From Candidatus Stahliibacteriota bacterium (GTDB lineage Bacteria; Hydrothermota; Tepidihabitantia; B3-TA06), in assembly GCA_030670165.1 (NCBI GenBank), contig DAOVCF010000064.1, forward strand, positions 1-9,810: 9,810 bases of DNA. The letters are read 5' to 3'. The notes beneath the pieces are model-generated. The model searched no databases, was not told where the DNA came from, and saw only the letters and a program-made list of their open reading frames with translations. Shown here one piece after another: positions 1-5,536 of the stretch. The number at the start of each line of letters is the position of its first letter. Position 1 is the first letter of the stretch. The translations under genes were made by a program, and so were the position numbers.

Positions 1-315
1 TGCGGTGTCCATCTCAAGACAAGGGTGGCGAATCCACGAGGTATCCGCAAGCTTTGCAGTCTTATAAGCCTCGGTAATTGGGTTGCCGTCCCGGTCAAAG
101 AAACGAATGAAAAGATCAAGCTCTAAGTTATCGGGATTGAAGGGGTCGCCGGATGCTATGCTGTCTATCCAGGCTACGGCAAAGTGCCCGTCTGAGGCCA
201 TTGCCGCACAACAACCGTATACCTGCTGGTGGCCGGGTTGGTGGTCTGCTACCCTGAACGGCTCTACAAGAACACCACCGCACAGGGTTAAAGCTAAAAG
301 GCTTATACTTAACAT
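1..315 (-). CDS. Secreted protein, N-terminal fragment (runs off left edge)
   Basis: The ATG at 315-313 is preceded by a strong Shine-Dalgarno (AAAGGAGG, 328-321), and the frame stays open for 105 codons to the window edge, so the 3' end is missing. The protein starts with a short hydrophobic segment (MLSISLLALTLCGGVLVEP), likely a signal peptide. It then has stretches such as HFAVAWIDS (about residues 43-51) and LDLFIRFFDRDGNPI (about 64-78). This pattern of a VAWID strand followed by an FDRDGNPI turn is familiar from long secreted beta-propeller or beta-sandwich proteins of WOR-3-like bacteria, many of which carry a C-terminal sorting domain. The export call is well supported; fold and function are inference, because most of the protein lies outside the window. 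Confidence 0.8.
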   Translation of the reverse strand, partial: MLSISLLALTLCGGVLVEPFRVADHQPGHQQVYGCCAAMASDGHFAVAWIDSIASGDPFNPDNLELDLFIRFFDRDGNPITEAYKTAKLADTSWIRHPCLEMDTA

Positions 316-361
316 CTCGACCTCCTTTTAGTTATTAAAGTCCGATTTCGCCTCTTGTCAA
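316..361 (-). promoter_or_regulatory. Sigma70-type promoter and ribosome binding site of the left-edge gene
   Basis: Reading the minus strand, a perfect TTGACA (-35) lies at 361-356. A 16-base spacer is followed by TTTAAT (-10, five of six consensus bases) at 339-334. The expected transcription start is near 327, giving a leader of about 12 bases that is almost entirely the Shine-Dalgarno AAGGAGG. Unlike other promoters in this window, this one leaves room for a ribosome binding site. Confidence 0.6.
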
Positions 362-362
362 G

Positions 363-387
363 GCAGGAGGGGCAAAGCCCCTCCTGC
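363..387 (-). terminator. Perfect 11-bp hairpin after the interrupted gene
   Basis: Arms 363-373 and 377-387 (GCAGGAGGGGC and its exact complement) enclose a three-base loop. The hairpin lies 14 bases after the stop of the 402-950 gene and one base before the -35 box of the next gene. No T-run follows on either strand, so it is either a non-canonical terminator or an intergenic palindrome. The central GGGGCAAAGC also occurs in the hairpin cluster near 4685-4694. Confidence 0.45.
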
Positions 388-401
388 ATAAGTTGAGTTA
401 C

Positions 402-950
402 TTACTCGGGGTATGTCCGCTGGCCTGAGCTGGTGCCGTCTCCAGTAACAGCATTGGGAGGGTTACTGCCGGTTACATCCCAGTCTGCGCTATAGGTAGG
501 TGTGCGGGGGTTATAGTTGAAGTAGTCGTTAGCGTCATCTGTATCCCAGGTGCCCCAGAAGTCGAACAGCTTCGTCTCCCCAGAGTTATCAGAATAACCT
601 GAACCTGACCATGAACCGCTGCCCTCATGTGTGCCGCTTGTGCCGTACTCTTTCCCGCCGGTGAACGTAGGGATGCAGACAAAGATGCTGTCATAACCAG
701 CGGCACACACGAAAGTAAGAACGTCAACAGTTAGGTAAAACGTATCCCGGTGTGGAGGGGTGAGGGTGTAGGTGGAGTCATCAACCGTTCTGTAACTCTC
801 CACAATCGTATAGGTTTTGCTATTGTAGTTTAGGTGTCCTGAATTGAATCATCCGTCCCACCTTTCGTGAGTATAATCATCACCGTAAGCGTTTGTAGCG
901 CCTGCGAGCATCACCGCAACCGCGGCGATGAGCAGGAGTTTTTTAGACAT
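402..950 (-). pseudogene. Small secreted Gly/Ser/Thr-rich protein interrupted by in-frame TGA
   Basis: From the ATG at 950-948 the frame reads MSKKLLLIAAVAVMLAGATN and on through AYGDD to RWDG: a Lys-rich start, a hydrophobic core and an Ala-X-Ala-like cleavage region, so a convincing signal peptide of about 22 residues. Codon 34 is TGA (851-849). The same frame then stays open for another 148 codons to the TAA at 404-402. The downstream part is rich in Gly, Ser, Thr, Asp and aromatics (for example GSGSWSGSGYSDNSGETKLF) with few charged helices, as expected of an extracellular beta-rich domain. It has no signal peptide of its own; its best alternative start is a GTG at 803 with no clear ribosome site. 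One reading frame linking a signal peptide to a secreted-type domain argues that this was or is one gene of 182 codons. The TGA may be a point mutation (TGG or CGA before), an assembly error, or a read-through codon. The family is not recognised. Confidence 0.6.
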
Positions 951-999
951 AATCAAACTGAATAGTATCACTAAGTATTCCGAAACCTGCGGCGTTTTG

Positions 1000-1028
1000 T
1001 TGACAATAGGGGAATTACTCAGTAAGCT
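1000..1028 (+). promoter_or_regulatory. Promoter of the 1035 gene, predicted leaderless
   Basis: TTGACA at 1000-1005, a 17-base spacer, and TAAGCT at 1023-1028 (TA..T pattern). Counting seven bases past the -10 box puts the transcription start at 1035, the A of the ATG. There is no Shine-Dalgarno upstream of the start. The -35 box is perfect; the -10 box is mediocre. Confidence 0.55.
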
Positions 1029-1034
1029 CTGACG

Positions 1035-1952
1035 ATGCGGCGGACGGTCTCTTTAATCCTTGCTCTGGGATGTTTTTTGGTCCTCTCCGCCTTCACCTAC
1101 GATGAGCCGGTGCAGGTCGTGCGTTTCAGTGAAAACGAGGCAAACGGTTTAGGGTTTATCCGTGAGGGAGCGGGACACGGACCTTTGCGCCTTCTTGCGT
1201 CGGATACCGCGCTCTACCTTCTGGCTAGGCTTGATCACCGCTTATATACCTTTGACCTCAGAGGCATGGTTATTGATTCACTTGATTTTCATTTTTGTCC
1301 CGGGGATATGACCTATGACGACGAGGGCAGATTTCATCTCCTTCAGTTCCGGGTTCAGCCTGAGTTTGTGGCGGTTTACAGCGGTGGAGAGGAGATCGAG
1401 CGCCGCGAGTTTGACCCTCCTGAGAACAGGTTAATGACAGAGATATGTTTTTCGCCGGATGGGGAGGTTCTTTTGCTCGCGGGCGGCTACACCTACCGGA
1501 TCGTAGCGGGAGAAGCGAAAGATATTCTCTTTGCCGCGGGAGAGCGGCCCGGTCGGTTCCATCTCATAGATACCCACATAGGGCGCGTAGTAGATTTCTG
1601 GGAGGCCGAGTTCTCAGGGGAGACATCACGAGGACCGGTTACTTCCTTCAAACTCGACCCACTCGATCGCGAGCTGTTTCAGTTTCTTACCGACGATCGC
1701 GCAGGCCGCATCTATATAGTAGGAACATCCATCCAGACCGATGAAGAAGGAGGGTCCTACATCGCACGCAGGCTTCTTGTTTTCAAAAACGGCAAGTTTC
1801 TTACCGAGCTGCGAGGGATTGCGCCAGGCCACTCATCCTACGACTACGCCAACCACGACATAGCAGTAGCCCCCTCGGGCGACCTCTACCTCTGGATGAC
1901 CCACTTCTCAGAAGGGTTTTCCGAGATACTCTACTTCAAATCTGTCCAATAA
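1035..1952 (+). CDS. Secreted beta-propeller-like protein, function unknown
   Basis: This 305-residue protein begins with a clear signal peptide (Arg-Arg then LILALGCFLVLSAF, residues about 1-20). The mature part is made of repeated short beta-strand units with Asp/Gly turns, for example LYTFDLRGMVIDSL (70-83), MTYDDEGRFHLLQF (92-105), ICFSPDGEVLLLAGG (137-151), DDRAGRIYIVGT (220-231) and IAVAPSGDLYLWM (276-288). The spacing suggests a six-bladed NHL-like or related propeller covering nearly the whole chain. No catalytic motif, lipobox or C-terminal sorting tail is visible, so it probably acts in the periplasm or outside the cell. The start is fixed by the promoter and by the signal peptide. 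It is transcribed alone, divergent from the interrupted gene on its left. The call of a secreted propeller is fairly safe; no specific role can be given. Confidence 0.85.
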   Translation: MRRTVSLILALGCFLVLSAFTYDEPVQVVRFSENEANGLGFIREGAGHGPLRLLASDTALYLLARLDHRLYTFDLRGMVIDSLDFHFCPGDMTYDDEGRFHLLQFRVQPEFVAVYSGGEEIERREFDPPENRLMTEICFSPDGEVLLLAGGYTYRIVAGEAKDILFAAGERPGRFHLIDTHIGRVVDFWEAEFSGETSRGPVTSFKLDPLDRELFQFLTDDRAGRIYIVGTSIQTDEEGGSYIARRLLVFKNGKFLTELRGIAPGHSSYDYANHDIAVAPSGDLYLWMTHFSEGFSEILYFKSVQ

Positions 1953-1989
1953 CCTCTCTCAGGAACTAAAAGCTCCCCTGATGGAGGTT
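1951..1989 (+). terminator. Imperfect hairpin after the propeller gene
   Basis: AACCTC (1951-1956) pairs with GAGGTT (1984-1989), and TCAGG (1959-1963) with CCTGA (1977-1981). The two stems are separated by a 2x2 internal loop and capped by a 13-base loop. It starts within the stop codon of the preceding gene. No T-run follows, so its role as a terminator is uncertain. Confidence 0.3.
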
Positions 1990-2040
1990 GGTGTTACGGG
2001 TTACGGGTGTTACGGGTTACGGGTGTTACGGGTACGGGCG
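1990..2040 (+). repeat. Tandem repeat GGGTGTTACGGGTTAC, about three units
   Basis: Three near-identical 15-16 base units occupy 1990-2004, 2005-2020 and 2021-2035, followed by GGGCG. The array stops one base before the -35 box of the sphingolipid-type operon. The same GGTGTTACGGG core recurs at 5371-5400 (inverted) and 5461-5500, again touching -35 boxes. There are no spacers, so this is not a CRISPR array. Confidence 0.85.
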
Positions 2041-2041
2041 T

Positions 2042-2069
2042 TTGACAACCGGAACGTCAAGCGTAAAAT
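2042..2069 (+). promoter_or_regulatory. Promoter of the synthase/GNAT operon, predicted leaderless
   Basis: TTGACA at 2042-2047, a 16-base spacer, and TAAAAT (five of six consensus bases) at 2064-2069. The expected start of transcription is about 2076, three bases before the ATG at 2079, and there is no Shine-Dalgarno in the interval. This is the best-matching promoter in the window. Confidence 0.7.
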
Positions 2070-2078
2070 TGCTTTAAT

Positions 2079-3281
2079 ATGGCCACTGAAGAATCGTCAG
2101 ATATCTTTGCCAAGTGCGAGGAGTTTTATCCGGTTGTCGCTCGCGTAAAGAACGAGGGCTACTACCCGTACTTCATCCCCATAGGCTCGCAGCCAGATCA
2201 CGACGTGGTCATCGACGGCAAGCGCATGATAATGCTCGGTTCGAACAACTATCTGGGGTTGACGGCCGATCCCCGTGTCAAGGAGGCGGCTATCCGCGCC
2301 ACCGAGAAGTACGGCACCAGCTGCACCGGGTCGCGCTTTCTCAACGGCACGCTTGATATACACATAGAACTTGAAGAAAAGCTTACTCGCTTCCTTCATA
2401 AAGAAGACTGCATCTGCTTCTCCACCGGCTACCAGACGAACCTGGGTGCCATCTCCGCGCTGGTGCAGAAGGGGGATTACATTGTCACCGACAAGCTCGA
2501 TCACGCCTCTATCATTGACGGGGCGTTCCTATCCCGCGGTGCGATGAAGCGGTTTGCCCACAACGACATGGATTCCTTACAGCGGGTTCTGGCCTCCCTT
2601 CCAGCTGATTCAGGCAAGCTTGTGGTGGTTGACGGCATTTTCTCTATGGAGGGTGATATTGTCCCTCTGCCTGAGCTTGTGCCTATCTGCAAGAAACACG
2701 GCGCGCGTATCATGGTTGACGAGGCCCACTCCGTAGGGGTTATGGGTCCAACCGGCGCGGGCGTTACCGAGTACTTCGGTATGAGCGACGAGGTTGATCT
2801 GGTGATGGGGACATTTTCCAAATCTTTCGCTTCGCTTGGCGGGTTCATTGCCGGGGAGAAGAAGGTGATTACCTTCATAAGGCACAACGCCCGTTCGCTC
2901 CTCTTCTCCGCATCCATCACCCCTGCGTCGGTTGCTGCGGCGCTTGCCTCATTAGGGATCATAATATCAGAACCCGAGCGCCGCGAGAAACTCTGGCGCA
3001 ACGCCCGAATGATGCTAAAGGGTCTGCCCAAGCTGGGTTTTAATATCGGCACATCCGAGTCTCCGGTCATACCCCTTCACATAGGCGACGACATGAAGAC
3101 CCTTTATTTTTGGAAGGAACTTCACCATGCGGGCGTGTTTGTTAACCCGGTTCTTCCGCCTGGGGTCCCGCCGGCCAAATCACTTATCCGCACAAGCTAC
3201 ATGGCCACACACACCGAGGAGGAGCTGAAACGTGCACTGGAGATATTCCGCGATGTAGGCGGAAAGACGGGAGTCCTATGA
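2079..3281 (+). CDS. spt: Serine palmitoyltransferase-like alpha-oxoamine synthase (PLP-dependent)
   Basis: This 400-residue enzyme has the full length and motifs of the alpha-oxoamine synthase family, which condenses an amino acid with an acyl-thioester and releases CO2. Visible landmarks are GSNNYLGL (54-61), YGTSCTGSRFLNGTLDIH (78-95), the PLP-stacking region DHASIIDG (141-148, His142), VVVDGIFSMEGDI (182-194), VDEAHSVG (213-220, Asp214 and His217), the Schiff-base lysine in GTFSKSFASLGGF (Lys248), and RTSYMATHT (371-379, Arg371 for the substrate carboxylate). GTSCTGSRFLNGTLDIH, MGTFSKSFASLGGF and VFVNPV with SYMATHT are the forms I know from bacterial serine palmitoyltransferases. Glycine C-acetyltransferase and BioF usually differ at these places. 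The likely reaction is serine plus acyl-thioester to 3-ketosphinganine in the cytoplasm, the first step of sphingolipid synthesis. No bio genes or threonine dehydrogenase lie nearby. It overlaps the next gene by four bases. Family membership is near certain; the SPT assignment is a strong inference from sequence and partner gene. Confidence 0.88.
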   Translation: MATEESSDIFAKCEEFYPVVARVKNEGYYPYFIPIGSQPDHDVVIDGKRMIMLGSNNYLGLTADPRVKEAAIRATEKYGTSCTGSRFLNGTLDIHIELEEKLTRFLHKEDCICFSTGYQTNLGAISALVQKGDYIVTDKLDHASIIDGAFLSRGAMKRFAHNDMDSLQRVLASLPADSGKLVVVDGIFSMEGDIVPLPELVPICKKHGARIMVDEAHSVGVMGPTGAGVTEYFGMSDEVDLVMGTFSKSFASLGGFIAGEKKVITFIRHNARSLLFSASITPASVAAALASLGIIISEPERREKLWRNARMMLKGLPKLGFNIGTSESPVIPLHIGDDMKTLYFWKELHHAGVFVNPVLPPGVPPAKSLIRTSYMATHTEEELKRALEIFRDVGGKTGVL

Positions 3282-4432
3282 TTAAGATAAAGACCGTGCG
3301 TTCCAAAAAGGATTTGAGGTTGTTCATCAAGATGGCCTGGCCCTTGTATAATGATAACCCGCACTGGGTGCCGCCCCTGATCTCCGATCTGGAGGCTATG
3401 TTAACCCCTGGCCGAAATCCGTTCTGGGAGAACGCCGAGCGCGAGCTTTTCCTCGCTTTCAAAGACGAGAAGATCGTTGGCCGGATCGCCGCCATAATAT
3501 CCCGTAAGCATAACGAACTATACAAGGAAAAGACCGGATTCTTCGGGTTCTACGAGTTAATAGACGACCAGGAGATAGCCCATGTGCTTTACGAGGTTGC
3601 GTCCCAGTGGCTGGCTTCACGCGGTATGACGCACATGCGCGGGCCGATGAACCCTCACATCAACGAGGAGATCGGCTTTCTGATGGAAGGGTTCGACCAG
3701 GACCCGTTCGTGATGATGCCCTACACCATGCCCTACTACCCGAAGCTGGCAGAGGCCGAAGGCCTTGCCAAGATAAAGGACGTTTACTCCTACTGGGCGC
3801 CGACCGCCGCCGGGATGCCTGAAAAGGTGGAACGTTTAGTAAAAGCGATCAAGAAGCGCTACAAGATAACCGTTCGGCCTATCGACATGAAGCATCTCGA
3901 GGAGGAAACCGCGCTCATCAAGGGGGTGCACGACGAGGCATGGAGAAATAACTGGGGTGCGGTGCCCTTTACCGACAAAGAGTTCATCCACATCGTTAAG
4001 CAGCTTAAGACCATCGCTATCCCTGATTTGGTGCCCATAGTTGAACTTGACGGCAAGGTGGTGGCGATGGCGGTTGCCGTCCCTGACGTGAACCAGATAC
4101 TGCGCCTGGCAAACGGCAGGCTGTTTCCGTTCGGGTTCATCAAGGTGCTCCTGAATCAGCACAAGGTGAATCGGGTACGGGTCCTAATCCTAGGGGTCCT
4201 GTCCGCCTATCGCCGCCACGGGTTCGACGCGCTTCTGTACTACGAGCTGTTCAAGGCGGCCCGCAAACACGGGTTCGTGGGCGGCGAGTTCAGCTGGATT
4301 TTAGAAGATAACGTGAAGATGATCCGCATCATCGAGAGCTGGGGCGGCAAGATAACCAAGGCCTACCGGGTATACCAGAAGCCTATCGAACCGGCTGGTA
4401 AATCAAAGCGTAAATGGGATTATCTGTTCTAG
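3278..4432 (+). CDS. GNAT-superfamily acyltransferase, candidate bacterial ceramide synthase
   Basis: This 384-residue protein starts at an ATG overlapping the TGA of the upstream synthase (ATGA, 3278-3281), which implies translational coupling. It is far longer than a simple 150-residue GNAT enzyme. The N-terminal half (about 1-170) contains WPLYNDNPHWVPPL (21-34), a GNAT-like strand pair around LAFKDEKIVGRIAAI (59-73), and a Gly/Pro-rich loop RGPMNPHINEEIGFLMEGFD (121-140). The C-terminal half has a typical GNAT core: LILGVLSAYRRHGFDALLYYELFKAARKHG (303-332, with YRRHGFDALL as the CoA pyrophosphate loop equivalent), then GGEFSWILEDN (335-345) and YRVYQKPI (363-370). This layout resembles the YghO-like family. 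The bacterial ceramide synthase described in Caulobacter is also a GNAT-superfamily protein unrelated to the eukaryotic enzyme. Its place directly behind an SPT-like gene suggests that it N-acylates sphinganine or 3-ketosphinganine. Fold is confident; substrate is inference. No transmembrane helix is obvious. Confidence 0.82.
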   Translation: MIKIKTVRSKKDLRLFIKMAWPLYNDNPHWVPPLISDLEAMLTPGRNPFWENAERELFLAFKDEKIVGRIAAIISRKHNELYKEKTGFFGFYELIDDQEIAHVLYEVASQWLASRGMTHMRGPMNPHINEEIGFLMEGFDQDPFVMMPYTMPYYPKLAEAEGLAKIKDVYSYWAPTAAGMPEKVERLVKAIKKRYKITVRPIDMKHLEEETALIKGVHDEAWRNNWGAVPFTDKEFIHIVKQLKTIAIPDLVPIVELDGKVVAMAVAVPDVNQILRLANGRLFPFGFIKVLLNQHKVNRVRVLILGVLSAYRRHGFDALLYYELFKAARKHGFVGGEFSWILEDNVKMIRIIESWGGKITKAYRVYQKPIEPAGKSKRKWDYLF

Positions 4433-4437
4433 TGCTC

Positions 4438-4458
4438 CTTTTCTCCTCCGGAGAAAAG
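4438..4458. other. Short perfect inverted repeat after the GNAT gene
   Basis: CTTTTCTCC (4438-4446) and GGAGAAAAG (4450-4458) form a nine-pair stem with a three-base loop, five bases after the stop codon. No T-run follows on the coding strand, so it is probably not the main terminator, but it may protect the 3' end of the mRNA. Confidence 0.4.
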
Positions 4459-4510
4459 ATCGCAGTAAATAAGGGGTATATGGACTCTGAGGAGAGATAT
4501 TTTCCGGGGT

Positions 4511-4548
4511 CCCCGAACGGATGCGAAGCAGCCGTTTGGGGTGTTTTA
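4511..4548 (+). terminator. Likely intrinsic terminator of the synthase/GNAT operon
   Basis: CCCCGAACGG (4511-4520) pairs with CCGTTTGGGG (4532-4541) over ten pairs including one G-U, with an 11-base loop. It is followed directly by TGTTTTA (4542-4548). GC-rich stem plus T-rich tail is the expected form of a Rho-independent terminator, about 80 bases after the operon's stop codon. Confidence 0.55.
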
Positions 4549-4549
4549 T

Positions 4550-4760
4550 CCCCTTCCCCAGCCGACTCTTCGGGTCGCCGACTCCTCCTACCAGGGGAGG
4601 GGAAAGGTTAACAGGCGGGCCGACTTGAAAGTCGGCCCCTACGAACTTAAATCCCCCCGCCCTTCGGGCACCCCCCTTCAGAAGGGGGGCAAAGCAGTCC
4701 CCCTTACTAAGGGGGATAAAGGGGGATCCCTCCGTCCGTTCCTTCGGAACGTCCACCTCC
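4550..4760. repeat. Cluster of intergenic palindromes (REP/MITE-like)
   Basis: Several inverted repeats follow one another. A CCTT-CCCC / GGGGAAAGG pairing encloses 4552-4607. A ten-base perfect pair GGGCCGACTT/AAGTCGGCCC lies at 4617-4638. GCCC-TTC-GGGC is at 4659-4669, CCCCCCTTC/GAAGGGGGG at 4671-4689, CCCCCTTA/TAAGGGGG at 4699-4715, and CGTTCC-TTC-GGAACG at 4737-4751. Open frames crossing this stretch translate to low-complexity Pro/Gly/Lys runs and are not genes. Dense palindromes of this kind are usually dispersed intergenic repeats; no terminal repeats, target duplication or transposase were seen. Confidence 0.65.
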
Positions 4761-5000
4761 CTTACTAAAGAAGGCTAACTCAGCACCGCCTCACTCTCAC
4801 CCAACCTTTCGCCTTAAGGCCCTGGTTACCTCCAACTTGATGAAGCGAAGTGCCACCGTTGATTACTACCATTTAGTGTCGGGTTGAATTAAAGGGTAGG
4901 TGATTAATCCGGCACCCCAGATTTTTCCACCCCGTAGACTCTCTTTGAAACCGCAATTCTAAGCTGTCTGTGTCAGCTTTACAAGTTAGTCTCGGAGGCC
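4761..5000. other. Intergenic stretch without recognisable content
   Basis: About 240 bases between the palindrome cluster and the stop codon of the minus-strand gene at 5001. I see no credible gene, tRNA, promoter or T-tailed hairpin. Frames here run antisense to the neighbouring gene or give compositionally implausible proteins. It could hold decayed sequence, but nothing identifies the source. Confidence 0.4.
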
Positions 5001-5336
5001 TTAGATGTTCAGCCGGTCGGAGTAAACGCCCAGGATGGGTATACGCCAGCGCTTGCCGTTTGCCGCCCTGATCGCAGCGAATACCGACAGAGCTATGTAG
5101 ATAAGATACAGAGCACCCTCTACGAAGTTGAAGACCGTTTTGATGGGGACAATCCATCCCAGGATTAGTTGCAATATCCGGAATGCAAGCACGGTCAATG
5201 CAGCTGCCGCGAAGACCACCAGTGCCTGGCGACCGTGGTACTTGGACAGCTCGTCCTCACCAGCAAGGAATAATGGAATCCAAAACAGCGGCGGTATATA
5301 CCCGATTGCGGCCAGGACTTTATTCTTTTCAGCCAT
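5001..5336 (-). CDS. Small Tic20/DUF4870-like integral membrane protein
   Basis: The 111-residue protein reads MAEKNKVLAAIGYIPPLFWI at its start. It has a hydrophobic segment at about 8-25, the loop GEDELSKYHGRQALVVFAAA (26-45) with the family's charged Asp-Glu and His-X-Arg-Gln signature (His34, Arg36, Gln37), then two long hydrophobic segments (about 39-62 and 68-90). It ends with the amphipathic tail NGKRWRIPILGVYSDRL. Small proteins with this His-Gly-Arg-Gln loop between transmembrane helices belong to the Tic20-like/DUF4870 group. Their function is unknown in bacteria, although distant relatives take part in protein import in plastids. The start is fixed by a promoter three bases upstream; there is no Shine-Dalgarno. 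It is transcribed divergently from the MarR gene. Confidence 0.82.
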   Translation of the reverse strand: MAEKNKVLAAIGYIPPLFWIPLFLAGEDELSKYHGRQALVVFAAAALTVLAFRILQLILGWIVPIKTVFNFVEGALYLIYIALSVFAAIRAANGKRWRIPILGVYSDRLNI

Positions 5337-5345
5337 ACTGCGCTA

Positions 5346-5373
5346 ATTCTATTGCAAATAAGGCCTGTGTCAA
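5346..5373 (-). promoter_or_regulatory. Promoter of the DUF4870-like gene, predicted near-leaderless
   Basis: On the minus strand, TTGACA at 5373-5368, a 16-base spacer, and TAGAAT (five of six) at 5351-5346. The predicted transcription start is 5339, giving a three-base leader AGT before the ATG at 5336. Confidence 0.65.
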
Positions 5374-5400
5374 CCCGTAACACCCCGTAACACCCGTACC
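5371..5400 (-). repeat. GGTGTTACGGG tandem repeat, left array of the divergent region
   Basis: Read on the minus strand, this is GGTACGGGTGTTACGGGG followed by TGTTACGGGTTG: two full units and a partial one. The last bases overlap the -35 box of the leftward promoter. It is the mirror image of the array at 5461-5500, with 60 bases of unrelated, A-rich sequence between them. Confidence 0.8.
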
Positions 5401-5460
5401 CATTCTCTTTTTGCTCTCCGGGCAGAAGATACAGGGAAAAGTGAAGATTTATTCCGCATG

Positions 5461-5500
5461 GGGTGTTACGGGGTGTTACGGGGTGTTACGGGTGACGGGT
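5461..5500 (+). repeat. GGGTGTTACG tandem repeat, right array of the divergent region
   Basis: Three identical ten-base units GGGTGTTACG at 5461-5490, then a degenerate GGTGACGGGT that runs straight into the -35 box at 5500. The period of ten bases is close to one DNA helical turn, so identical faces would align on the same side of the helix. It shares its core with the arrays at 1990-2040 and 5371-5400. Confidence 0.85.
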
Positions 5501-5527
5501 TGACATTGCCCGTGCTTTGGTTATTTT
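5500..5527 (+). promoter_or_regulatory. Promoter of the MarR/TPR operon, predicted near-leaderless
   Basis: TTGACA at 5500-5505, a 16-base spacer, and TATTTT (four of six) at 5522-5527. Transcription would start at about 5534, three bases before the ATG at 5537. An AAGGA at 5529-5533 looks like a ribosome site, but it would lie upstream of the predicted start and is only three bases from the ATG. Confidence 0.6.
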
Positions 5528-5536
5528 TAAGGAATC

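Noticed and set aside
83..331. 82-codon plus-strand frame at the left edge
   Set aside because: Antisense to the minus-strand secreted protein, which has a promoter, ribosome site and signal peptide.
849..851. Selenocysteine or a reassigned UGA codon
   Set aside because: UGA ends two well supported genes here (3281 and 7859). There is no convincing stem-loop just downstream of the TGA and no redox-type motif around it, so mutation or assembly error is simpler.
1990..2040. CRISPR array
   Set aside because: Units of 15-16 bases are adjacent without spacers and no cas gene is present; the 5371-5500 arrays are equally spacer-free.
2501..3070. 189-codon open frame on the minus strand inside the synthase gene
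   Set aside because: It lies wholly antisense to a gene with clear family motifs and has no promoter, ribosome site or recognisable domain.
2079..3281. Annotation as BioF (8-amino-7-oxononanoate synthase) or glycine C-acetyltransferase
   Set aside because: Same fold and common automatic label, but the motif forms (TSCTGSRFLNGTLDIH, FSKSFASLGGF, SYMATHT) are SPT-like, no biotin or threonine-degradation genes are adjacent, and a GNAT acyltransferase is coupled to it.
4403..4768. Open frames on both strands through the palindrome cluster
   Set aside because: Their translations are low-complexity Gly/Pro/Lys runs produced by the inverted repeats.
4761..5000. Remnant of an insertion sequence
   Set aside because: The stretch feels unlike its neighbours, but no transposase motif, terminal repeats or target duplication could be found.
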